5,824 bases of DNA from Alphaproteobacteria bacterium. GTDB taxonomy: Bacteria > Pseudomonadota > Alphaproteobacteria > Micropepsales > Micropepsaceae. Shown in pieces: positions 1-5,535 of this stretch (within the stretch, counting starts at the first letter, position 1; each line of letters opens with the position of its first letter). Where the stretch lies: contig DMER01000233.1 in assembly GCA_003451645.1 (NCBI GenBank), positions 1-5,824 on the forward strand, given 5' to 3'. Below the pieces are notes generated by a model, which did not search any database, was not told the DNA's origin, and saw only the letters and a program-made list of their open reading frames with translations. The translations under genes and the position numbers were made by a program.

Positions 1-738
1 GGCGTCAAACTTCCGCACCACGGCCGAGCCGTTCTCGACGCTTGATGCGATCAGATTGCCATCGCTGCCGACCGCAAGCCCCGCGATCCGCTCTTGCGAC
101 CCAGATCCAAATTGCCGCGTATAGATGAGACTGCCTGTCGAGGACAGTTTTTGGATATAGGCGTCCGTACCGGTCGCCGTCACGCCGGAGCTGCCGATCT
201 GCCCGCGCGTCAGGCCACCCACATAGATGTTGCCGCTGGCATCCGTCGTGATGGCGTTGGCCTGATCCTCAAGCGAGGAGCCCACTTGCCGGGTAAAGAC
301 CTCAACCCCACTGGCATCATATTTGGTGACAAAGCTATCGCCCTTGCCACCCGTTGCGGTCGAGGTCAGCTTGTCATTGACCTTGCCCGCGATGATGGCA
401 GCGCCACTGCTGTCCACCGTCAGGGCAAAGCCATCCGCGGTGCCCGTGGCACCCAGAAGCCGTGACCAGATGAGGTTATTCGCCGAATCATACTTGCGCA
501 GATAGACATCCTGCTGGCCTTGAACGATGGCGCCGTCGACCTCGCTGGTCGCGGTCCCCACGACAAAGACATTGCCTTGCGCATCCGTGGCTGTCGCCCG
601 CGCATCCGACACACCGTCCTTGGCCGTCACGGTCTCAGAGCCCTGCGAGGTTGGCGCCGCCGCACCCAGATTGGAGAGCTTGGTGATTTGCCCCTTTTGC
701 GCCGTCCCAGTATCCGACGTGCCCGCCACATAAAGCGC
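1..738 (-). repeat. Tandem beta-propeller blade repeats within the FlaEY-like gene
   Basis: Translation of this minus-strand stretch (residues 281-526) shows about five degenerate units. The conserved hydrophobic-Gly strands begin near residues 281, 337, 395, 450 and 510, a spacing of 55-60 residues. Units share an A-x-D-x-x-G-N turn, a short V/I-x-V-x-G strand, and a following K-(Y/L)-D/S segment such as LRKYDSAN, VTKYDASG and QKLSSTG. The similarity is at protein level only; the DNA copies have diverged, so this is an old repeat array and not a recent expansion. The last unit is cut by the window edge. Confidence 0.6.
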
Positions 739-1578
739 CGGCGACGCCGAGCCCGCACTCAGTGACAGGGTCTCGCTCGCCACCCCTTGGAGCTTGATGC
801 CATAGCGCTTGGGGGCGGTGGCGTTGGCGCCTGGCACCTCATGCCGCTGAAAGCGGCTGATCATGCCCGCATCCGAAAGCTTTTGATTGAGCAGCGACAC
901 CACGCTGTCGATGGTGATATCGCCCACAATGTCAGAGAAATTCACCGCGATCGCCGACGTGCCCGTGCCCTGCTTCACCTGGATGGTGAGACTGTCGCTG
1001 GCACTGACACCCGGCAGCGCCAAGTTCGACCCGCCCAGCGACACCAGATTGCCGATATATTCCTGCTTTGTGCGCGGCACGAGAGCTTGCGTGGTTGTGT
1101 CATTCGTCTTGTCGCCAAACAGCAGCGTCAGGTCCTTGAACTCGGTCTTTGCCAGCGCCGTGCGCACTTCTTCAAAGCCCGCGGCAAAGCGCTTGGCAAG
1201 GCCCACGCGCTCTCCGGCCAGCGTCTTGCTATCGCCCGCCCGCTCGGCCAGCACCTTCAACGTATCGAGCCCCTTATAGAGCGCAAACAAGGTTCGCTGG
1301 TCTTTGCTTAAGCCCGCTTTGTTGATGGTCGTGTCGGTCTCATTGAAGAATGTCTTGACTTGCAGGGCCTCGCGCAGGCGCTGAGTAGCTGCGGCCGCTT
1401 GCGTCGGTGCTGAGGACTGCCGCTCCCATGGCGGCACGGTCCCTAGGGGCAGTGGCTGCGCGCGCTTGGCAAGGGCCGCACTGATCCCTGCCAACGCGGG
1501 ATTGTTCAAAGCCGGCCCGCCGCGAGGCGCTGCCCGCGCCGCGTAGTAGCCCGCCAGAACTGACACATCGATCGGCAT
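1..1578 (-). CDS. FlaEY-like protein with beta-propeller (SBBP-type) repeats, C-terminus cut by window edge
   Basis: This frame stays open for 526 codons, from an ATG at 1578 down to base 1, with no stop, so the C-terminus lies outside the window. Residues 1-280 begin MPIDVSVLAGYYAARAAP, include a PPWERQ stretch near residue 50 and show no obvious signal peptide. From residue 281 onward, segments such as ALYVAGTS, NVFVVGTATS, AAIIAGKV and NIYVGGLTRG recur about every 57 residues, each preceded by a D-A-x-G-N type turn. This is typical of SBBP beta-propeller repeats. The combination recalls the protein annotated FlaEY in Caulobacter relatives, which is linked to flagellar filament production; that assignment is from memory, not alignment. 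An in-frame stop lies at 1606-1608, so only GTG 1599 is an alternative start. ATG 1578 has AAGGGA at 1590-1595, 11 bases upstream. The coding frame is certain; the name is moderate. A secreted or surface propeller protein is the main alternative. Confidence 0.6.
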   Translation of the reverse strand, partial: MPIDVSVLAGYYAARAAPRGGPALNNPALAGISAALAKRAQPLPLGTVPPWERQSSAPTQAAAATQRLREALQVKTFFNETDTTINKAGLSKDQRTLFALYKGLDTLKVLAERAGDSKTLAGERVGLAKRFAAGFEEVRTALAKTEFKDLTLLFGDKTNDTTTQALVPRTKQEYIGNLVSLGGSNLALPGVSASDSLTIQVKQGTGTSAIAVNFSDIVGDITIDSVVSLLNQKLSDAGMISRFQRHEVPGANATAPKRYGIKLQGVASETLSLSAGSASPALYVAGTSDTGTAQKGQITKLSNLGAAAPTSQGSETVTAKDGVSDARATATDAQGNVFVVGTATSEVDGAIVQGQQDVYLRKYDSANNLIWSRLLGATGTADGFALTVDSSGAAIIAGKVNDKLTSTATGGKGDSFVTKYDASGVEVFTRQVGSSLEDQANAITTDASGNIYVGGLTRGQIGSSGVTATGTDAYIQKLSSTGSLIYTRQFGSGSQERIAGLAVGSDGNLIASSVENGSAVVRKFDA

Positions 1579-1668
1579 CGCGCGCAGGGTCCCTTGCACC
1601 CGGTCCTATGACGGGTTTGGGCATGATCGTCGCGCATCTGCAGTTAAGCCCGCGTCAAGCGGCGTGGT
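1579..1668 (-). other. Leader of the FlaEY-like gene
   Basis: This 90-base gap lies between the T-run and the FlaEY-like start. It can form a 5-bp hairpin, ACCCG/CGGGT, with arms at 1598-1602 and 1612-1616. That hairpin covers the alternative GTG start at 1599 but leaves ATG 1578 free. The Shine-Dalgarno-like AAGGGA at 1590-1595 lies in a small palindrome (AGGGTCCCT, 1586-1594). A TTGACG occurs on the minus strand near 1653-1658, but no good -10 box follows at normal spacing. I see no sigma-54 promoter. Confidence 0.3.
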
Positions 1669-1695
1669 AAAAAAACCCTAAAGCCCCGCGAGCTT
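1669..1695 (-). terminator. Terminator-like hairpin and T-run at the 3' end of the Do protease gene
   Basis: Read on the minus strand, AAGCTC (1695-1690) can pair with GGGCTT (1686-1681) across a 3-base loop, using one G-U pair. The stem includes the last sense codons. It is followed by TAGGG, which contains the stop codon, and then seven T (1675-1669). The stem is short and separated from the T-run by five bases, so it is an imperfect intrinsic terminator. It would separate the hflK-hflC-protease unit from the FlaEY-like gene. Confidence 0.4.
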
Positions 1696-3141
1696 CAGCG
1701 CCTTGAACGACATCTCGCCGCGCCTCGACAGGCCGAACAACACGACGCGCTTGCGCGCTTTGCCGGCGGCGTCCAGCCGGGCCTTGACATCTTCAAGCGA
1801 ACTTACGCGCGCCTGCCCCACCTCGACCACGACGTCGCCAACGCGCACTTCGTTGTCGGCACCAATACTGCCCGGCTCCACCGCCAGCACGATCGCACCC
1901 TCGACATCGCCAGGGACTGCGAAGCGCGTCCGCAACTCTGGCGTCAACGGCGCAAGGGAAAGGCCCAGACTGTTGGGGCGCGCAGGCGCCGGCGTGGCGG
2001 ACGCATGCGCCGCACGGCGCACGGCCGCAAAGTCGCGGTCATTGTCTTCGAGTCGCTCGACCGGCACCTGAAAGATCAGTGACTTGCCCTTCCTAAACAC
2101 ATCCGCAGCGGCGGGCTTGCCGATCGCGCTTTCGGCCACCGTGCGCGGAAAGAAGCGCATATCGGCAATCTCCTTGCCGTCAAACCGCAATATCACATCG
2201 CCAGGCTCCAGCCCCGCCTCGTCGGCAGGCCCGCCCGTCGTGACACTGGCGACCAAGGCGCCGGTGGGCTTAGGCAGGCCCAAAGTCTCGGCAATATCGG
2301 GTGTCACCGTTTGCACTCTGACGCCGATCCAGCCCCGGCGCGTCTCTCCAAACTCTCGCAACTGCGCGATCACCGGCCGCGCCAGGCTTGCCGAGATCGC
2401 AAAGCCAATGCCCACCGACCCGCCTGAGGGCGACAGCAGCGCGCTGTTGACCCCAATGACCTCGCCCTCGATATTGAACAACGGCCCGCCCGAATTGCCG
2501 GAATTGATCGCCGCATCGGTCTGGATGAAGTCGTCATAGGACCCGAGATTAAGTTCGCGATTGCGCGCGGAGACGATCCCGGCACTGACCGATCCGCCGA
2601 GGCCATAGGGGTTGCCGATCACCACCACCCAATCGCCCACTTCGGTCTTGTCCGAGTCCCCGAACGTCACCGCAGGCAGAGGCGCACGCGGATTGACCTT
2701 CAGCAGCGCCAGGTCGGTCTTGCGGTCAACGCCCACAAGCCGCGCCAAGAGGCGCGTGCCATCATGCATGGTCACGACAATGACGCTCGCATCCGCGATG
2801 ACATGCTGATTGGTGACGATAAAGCCCGCCGGATCGATGATAAAGCCGGACCCCAACGACTGGCCCTGTGTTCCCGCGGCCGAGCCGCCGGACAGGCGTT
2901 CCTTCTGCATTTGCGCTAAGGGCTGTTGCGGCCCGGCATCTGGTACCGCCGGGGTCAGCGGCGCTGCGATGGGCCCCTTGCCCGGAACCGCTTGCATTGT
3001 GGAGATATTGACGACCGTTGGCGACAGACGCTGCACAATATCCCTGAAACTGTCTGGCGCAGGGCGTGCGGAGCCCGCCGCTGCGACCGCGATTAGCATC
3101 ACCCACATCATGATGCCTTGCAGGCCTTGCCTCACACTCAT
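1678..3141 (-). CDS. degP: Periplasmic Do/DegP-family serine endoprotease with two PDZ domains
   Basis: This 487-residue protein degrades or refolds damaged proteins in the periplasm. Residues 1-25 form a signal peptide: an Arg/Gln-rich start, the hydrophobic core IMMWVMLIAVAAAG, and a likely cut after GSA or ARPA. The trypsin-like domain has all three catalytic residues: His113 in TNQHVI, Asp143 in TDLALLK and Ser217 in GNSGGPL. PDZ1 covers about 270-362 (starting GWIGVRVQ, with GLEPGDVILRFDG), and PDZ2 about 390-480 (with EVRVGDVVVEV). The linker before the catalytic domain (about 50-95) is Pro/Gln/Ala-rich. An in-frame ATG at 3189 would add 16 residues ahead of the signal peptide. I prefer 3141 because GAGG lies nine bases upstream (3151-3154) and the signal peptide then starts properly. 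It follows hflC by 83 bases, a common alphaproteobacterial arrangement. Symbols used for this family include degP, htrA, mucD and degQ; the exact paralogue is uncertain. Confidence 0.93.
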   Translation of the reverse strand: MSVRQGLQGIMMWVMLIAVAAAGSARPAPDSFRDIVQRLSPTVVNISTMQAVPGKGPIAAPLTPAVPDAGPQQPLAQMQKERLSGGSAAGTQGQSLGSGFIIDPAGFIVTNQHVIADASVIVVTMHDGTRLLARLVGVDRKTDLALLKVNPRAPLPAVTFGDSDKTEVGDWVVVIGNPYGLGGSVSAGIVSARNRELNLGSYDDFIQTDAAINSGNSGGPLFNIEGEVIGVNSALLSPSGGSVGIGFAISASLARPVIAQLREFGETRRGWIGVRVQTVTPDIAETLGLPKPTGALVASVTTGGPADEAGLEPGDVILRFDGKEIADMRFFPRTVAESAIGKPAAADVFRKGKSLIFQVPVERLEDNDRDFAAVRRAAHASATPAPARPNSLGLSLAPLTPELRTRFAVPGDVEGAIVLAVEPGSIGADNEVRVGDVVVEVGQARVSSLEDVKARLDAAGKARKRVVLFGLSRRGEMSFKALKLAGL

Positions 3142-3224
3142 CGCTCCCCGCCTCGAATCGAACAGATATAGCCAGACATTCCACTGCATTAACCCGTCTT
3201 AACAACGTGCTAATGCAGTCTGCA
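3142..3224 (-). promoter_or_regulatory. hflC-protease intergenic leader with inverted repeats
   Basis: This is the 83-base gap upstream of the Do protease gene. On the plus strand it holds TGCATTA (3185-3191) and its exact complement TAATGCA (3211-3217), 19 bases apart. A TGCAG-A-CTGCA type palindrome lies directly beside the right arm (3213-3224 region). Between the arms lies TTAACCCGTCTTAAC (3189-3203). This resembles the alphaproteobacterial CtrA box TTAA-N7-TTAA but has a 6-base gap. A GANTC site (GAATC, 3155-3159) of the type methylated by CcrM is also present. I found no convincing sigma-70, RpoH or RpoE promoter. A private promoter for the protease gene is possible but not shown. Confidence 0.3.
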
Positions 3225-4106
3225 TCAAGGCGTCACTTGGCCCGGATTCTGCCGGAAATATTTGAAGAACGGGCTGTCCGGCGACAAGAGCATCGTCGTG
3301 TTGTCACCCCCGAGCGAGGCTTCATAGGCTTTTAGCGAGCGGTAATAGGCAAAGAAGTTGGCATCCTTGCCATAGGCCTCGCCCAGGATCTTGTTGCGTT
3401 CCGCATCCCCCTCACCGCGCAGGATTTCGGACTTGCGGGTGGCCTCGGCGCGGATCACGACAACCTCGCGGTCGGCCTTGGCGCGCCGGGTCTGCGCATC
3501 CTCATTACCCTTGGCGCGTGTTTCGGCCGCTTGCTGCTGGCGGCGCGTCTGCATTTGCAAGAACACGGCCTCCTGGTTGGTGGGCGGCAGATCCGCCGAG
3601 CGGATGCGCACGTCAACGATCTCGATGCCCAGGTTCTTGGACTCATCGATCAGTGCCTGGCGGATATTCGCCATCAGCTTGCCCCGCGCCTCCGTCAGGA
3701 GAGCCTGGAAGTTCACCGAGCCAATGCCATTGCGCAATTGTGAGCTCAGCTGCGCCTGCAGCTGCGTGCGGGCGCTCTCCGGATCGCGCAAGGTCCGGAA
3801 GAACTGCAATGGATTGGTGATGCGATAGCGCGCAAAGGCCTCCACATTCACCCGCTTTTGGTCGGCGAGCGTCACTTCGCCCGACACACCGCGCAGTTCA
3901 AGATTGCGCTTATCAAAGAAGCGCACTTCCTCCGCCATCGGCAGTTTGAAATAGAGTCCCGGCGCCTTGACCTCACGCACCGGATTACCAAACCGGATCA
4001 CCAAGGCTTGCCGCGCGGGCGAGACGATGAATGTCGACGAATAGATCAACAGCAAAGCCGAAAACACGGCAATCACGATGGCGGGGACAAGAAAAGGATT
4101 GTTCAT
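3225..4106 (-). CDS. hflC: HflC, SPFH/band-7 membrane protein, FtsH modulator subunit
   Basis: This 293-residue protein is the partner of HflK. In the studied systems HflK and HflC form a large inner-membrane assembly around the FtsH protease and modulate its access to membrane substrates. Residues 6-24 (LVPAIVIAVFSALLLIYSS) form one N-terminal membrane segment. The SPFH/band-7 domain follows, with SPARQALVIRFGNPV (29-43), PGLYFKLP (49-56) and the YRITNP segment (94-99). Residues 171-245 include ADLPPTNQEAVFLQM and then a long charged Ala/Arg/Glu helix, consistent with the coiled-coil part of the family. The C-terminus has the family's SPDSPFFKYF (275-284). Length is normal for the family. 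The start is fixed by AGGAG eight bases upstream, inside the end of hflK. It is very probably co-transcribed with hflK. Confidence 0.95.
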   Translation of the reverse strand: MNNPFLVPAIVIAVFSALLLIYSSTFIVSPARQALVIRFGNPVREVKAPGLYFKLPMAEEVRFFDKRNLELRGVSGEVTLADQKRVNVEAFARYRITNPLQFFRTLRDPESARTQLQAQLSSQLRNGIGSVNFQALLTEARGKLMANIRQALIDESKNLGIEIVDVRIRSADLPPTNQEAVFLQMQTRRQQQAAETRAKGNEDAQTRRAKADREVVVIRAEATRKSEILRGEGDAERNKILGEAYGKDANFFAYYRSLKAYEASLGGDNTTMLLSPDSPFFKYFRQNPGQVTP

Positions 4107-4114
4107 GGGTCGTA

Positions 4115-4119
4115 CTCCT
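4115..4119 (-). promoter_or_regulatory. hflC ribosome binding site overlapping the hflK stop codon
   Basis: On the minus strand the junction reads TAGGAGTACGACCCATG. The hflK stop TAG shares its last bases with AGGAG, and the hflC ATG follows after eight bases. This layout suggests translational coupling that helps balance HflK and HflC, which act together in one complex. Confidence 0.75.
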
Positions 4120-5218
4120 ACTGCGCGCTTGAGTTTGCGGGCGGGTTCTGCCGGCGCAGCAATTCCGGTGGGATGGAGATAAAGGGCTGGGCGCCTTGGC
4201 CATTGCGCCCTTCGATGATGATCTTGTTCATGGGTCCCAACACGCGCTCCATGGTCTCCAGGAACATGCGCTCGCGCGTGATGGACGGCGCCACGCGATA
4301 TTGCTCATAGATCGAGGTAAAGCGCGCCGCTTCACCGCGTGCCTCTGCAATCGCGCGCGCCTTGTAGGCTTCCGCCTGCTGAACAATTTGTTCTGCCTGA
4401 CCGCGGGCTTCTGGCACCTTGGAGTTCTGATAGGCATCCGCCTCGTTGCGGGCGCGGTCGGCATCGGCCGCCGCCTTTTGCACATCGCGGAAGGCTTCAA
4501 CGACCTTCTCCGGCGGATTGGCATTTTGCAACGTCACATCGCTGATCTGCACGCCTGCGCCATAGGCGTTGAGCAAAGTCTGCATGGTGGTGCGCGTTGA
4601 GTCCTGGACCTTGGCCCGTCCCACCGTCAGGATCGCATCGATCGGCGTTTGACCGACGGCCTCTCGCATGGCGCTCTCCGCGACTGCCTTGATCGTGCCC
4701 GGCACATTCTCGACGTTGAACAGATATTTCTCCGGGTCGATGACCTGCCAAAAGACGGTGAAGTCGATTTCGACGATGCTCTCATCCCCGGTCAGCATCA
4801 AACCATCATCGCTGCCTTGCGCGGTGCGGGTGGCATTGCCCACATTGATCTGCTGGCGCGTCATCACGACGCGCTCCACCGTCTCGATGGGATAGGGCAG
4901 CCGGAAGTGCAGACCCTCGCTGATCGTGTCGACATATTGCCCAAACCGTAAGACTACGCCGCGCTCGGTCGCTTGCACCACATAGATGCTGTTGAACAGG
5001 ACATAGCCGACCACGACCGCGCCAATGATGACGGCCAACATACCCGTCTGGCCTTGTCCGCCAGGGAACATGCCCCGCAGACGCGCCTGAAGTTGCCTGA
5101 GCAATTCGTCCATATCGGGCGGCTGCAAGCCGCCGCCACCACCACCACCGCTGCCACCGCCTTGCGGCCCCTGCCCCCAAGGTCCACGTCCACCGCCACG
5201 CTGATCATTCCAAGGCAT
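4118..5218 (-). CDS. hflK: HflK, SPFH/band-7 membrane protein, FtsH modulator subunit
   Basis: This 366-residue protein is the larger partner of HflC. The N-terminus (MPWNDQRGGG) is typical of HflK, and residues 8-30 are Gly-rich and probably flexible and cytoplasmic. Residues 59-78 (GMLAVIIGAVVVGYVLFNSI) form the single membrane span. The SPFH domain follows, with VVQATERGVVLRFGQY (80-95), GLHFRLPYPIE (102-112) and ALTVGRAKV-like positions near 196-204. NPPEKVVEAF (234-243) leads into a long Ala/Arg/Glu/Gln helix (245-300). The C-terminal FLETMERVLG segment (319-328) and a short polar tail complete the protein. Length is slightly under the roughly 380-420 residues I recall for enterobacterial HflK. 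A modest Shine-Dalgarno sequence, AGGGAAG, lies at 5226-5232, seven bases before the ATG. It is the first gene of the minus-strand unit hflK-hflC-(Do protease). Confidence 0.96.
   Translation of the reverse strand: MPWNDQRGGGRGPWGQGPQGGGSGGGGGGGLQPPDMDELLRQLQARLRGMFPGGQGQTGMLAVIIGAVVVGYVLFNSIYVVQATERGVVLRFGQYVDTISEGLHFRLPYPIETVERVVMTRQQINVGNATRTAQGSDDGLMLTGDESIVEIDFTVFWQVIDPEKYLFNVENVPGTIKAVAESAMREAVGQTPIDAILTVGRAKVQDSTRTTMQTLLNAYGAGVQISDVTLQNANPPEKVVEAFRDVQKAAADADRARNEADAYQNSKVPEARGQAEQIVQQAEAYKARAIAEARGEAARFTSIYEQYRVAPSITRERMFLETMERVLGPMNKIIIEGRNGQGAQPFISIPPELLRRQNPPANSSAQ
5130..5162. repeat. hflK: Imperfect CCR trinucleotide repeat coding the HflK Gly run
   Basis: About ten near-identical triplets (CCG/CCA with one CTG) lie in the plus strand and encode, on the minus strand, the Gly-rich run at residues 20-30 of HflK. 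Four CCA triplets in the middle are identical. Length change by slippage would stay in frame and only alter the flexible tail. Confidence 0.7.
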
Positions 5219-5257
5219 GAGCCCACTTCCCTACTTCTGGTGCCGCCCGTGCCATCA

Positions 5258-5288
5258 GCGGAACACACCGTTCCGCCGCGCGCGCGGC
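5258..5288. promoter_or_regulatory. Perfect hairpin followed by a 14-base CG palindrome
   Basis: GCGGAAC (5258-5264) and GTTCCGC (5270-5276) are exact complements with a five-base loop. Partly overlapping them, 5275-5288 is a perfect 14-base palindrome, GCCGCGCGCGCGGC, with an uninterrupted run of five CG steps (5277-5286). The pair sits just upstream of the TATGAT box at 5295 and about 40 bases upstream of the hflK start on the other strand. It could therefore act as an operator for the plus-strand transcript or as a leader hairpin of the hflK mRNA. No T-run follows on either strand, so it is not an intrinsic terminator. Confidence 0.4.
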
Positions 5289-5294
5289 TTGACT

Positions 5295-5300
5295 TATGAT
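5295..5300 (+). promoter_or_regulatory. -10-like box for the intergenic RNA candidate
   Basis: TATGAT differs from the TATAAT consensus at one base. It ends seven bases before the first base of the long closing stem at 5308, so transcription would begin close to the 5' end of the predicted RNA. The -35 region (about 5271-5277, TTCCGCC) is weak and overlaps the upstream inverted repeat. This is an inference; no start site is known. Confidence 0.35.
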
Positions 5301-5306
5301 CCCATC

Positions 5307-5497
5307 CCGCCGGGCTCCAGGACCGGTGTCTGCGATGAAACCTCCCTTCGAGGCGAACGGGTCGCCCCGCATCGCTTTTGGGGCTCCTTCTCTGCCTCGA
5401 ACCGCATCGAGACATCTTGGGAGCCCCGCTTACGTAGTCGGGAGTACGCGTTAGCCTTGGAGCCTGTGCCAAAGCTGCCGGACCTGGAATTCGGCGC
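5307..5497 (+). ncRNA. Candidate structured RNA, possibly 6S RNA
   Basis: The ends form a closing stem. Bases 5308-5326 pair with 5478-5496 as CGCCG, CCAGG and CCGG against CCGG, CCTGG and CGGCG. The stem is interrupted only by an A-A mismatch and a four-base stretch that is mostly G-U and A-U. Inside, GGGGCTCC (5380-5387) pairs exactly with GGAGCCCC (5420-5427), capped by the hairpin CTCGA/TCGAG (5396-5400, 5407-5411). On the 3' side AGCCTTGG/CCAAAGCT (5453-5460, 5469-5476) forms a hairpin with one mismatch. On the 5' side GCGATG (5332-5337) can pair with CATCGC (5370-5375). A size near 190 bases, a closing stem, a central open region with a small 3'-side hairpin and a terminal stem match 6S RNA, which binds the housekeeping RNA polymerase. 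Phrases such as GGTGTCTGC and TCCCTTCGAGGCGA resemble parts of alphaproteobacterial 6S as I remember them. Strand is favoured by the -10 box and terminator. It could instead be the hflK leader on the other strand. Confidence 0.45.
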
Positions 5498-5512
5498 GTG
5501 AGCGCTTTATAT
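5494..5512 (+). terminator. Compact GC hairpin with U-rich tail after the RNA candidate
   Basis: GCGC (5494-5497) pairs with GCGC (5502-5505) around the tetraloop GTGA, which is of the stable GNRA type, and is followed by TTTATAT. It lies exactly at the 3' end of the closing stem and shares bases 5494-5496 with it. The four-pair stem is short, so this is a weak intrinsic terminator at best. Confidence 0.35.
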
Positions 5513-5535
5513 GGTGCGTCGCTGCGTCAACGCAA
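5506..5535 (-). promoter_or_regulatory. Possible hflK operon promoter
   Basis: On the minus strand TTGCGT (5535-5530) and TATAAA (5511-5506) are separated by 18 bases. The -10 box matches consensus at five of six positions, while the -35 box matches at only three. The predicted start near 5498 would give hflK a leader of about 280 bases that is entirely antisense to the plus-strand RNA candidate. Confidence 0.35.
5515..5534. promoter_or_regulatory. TGCGT repeat and palindrome over the putative hflK -35 region
   Basis: TGCGT occurs at 5515-5519 and again at 5523-5527, eight bases apart. The second copy is followed after CA by its complement ACGCA (5530-5534), giving a 5-2-5 palindrome. It covers the proposed -35 box of the hflK promoter, a position where a repressor could act. 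The regulator is unknown. Confidence 0.3.

Noticed and set aside
1340..1624. 94-codon minus-strand frame beginning MPKPVIGPG
   Set aside because: It is out of frame with the long open frame 1-1578, which has the clear propeller repeats. This one is a shadow.
3142..3227. RpoH or RpoE-type heat/envelope-stress promoter before the Do protease gene
   Set aside because: A CTTG and a GGAAT occur, but no matching downstream box lies at the required spacing.
3391..3828. Plus-strand frames antisense to hflC
   Set aside because: They mirror the hflC coding sequence, are rich in Arg/Ser/Cys, and lack domains or start signals.
4954..5472. 172-codon minus-strand frame overlapping hflK and its leader
   Set aside because: It overlaps hflK in another frame, reads as low-complexity Arg/Ser-rich protein with no recognisable domain, and crosses the structured intergenic region.
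5307..5497. tmRNA (two-piece alphaproteobacterial type) or RNase P RNA for the structured region
   Set aside because: No tag-peptide reading frame, tRNA-like acceptor with CCA, or GAGGAAAGUCC-type RNase P core was found on either strand, and the length is too short for RNase P.
5217..5501. 94-codon plus-strand frame in the hflK-mrp gap
   Set aside because: There is no good ribosome binding site, the composition is not protein-like, and it coincides with the RNA candidate, whose stems explain the base order better.
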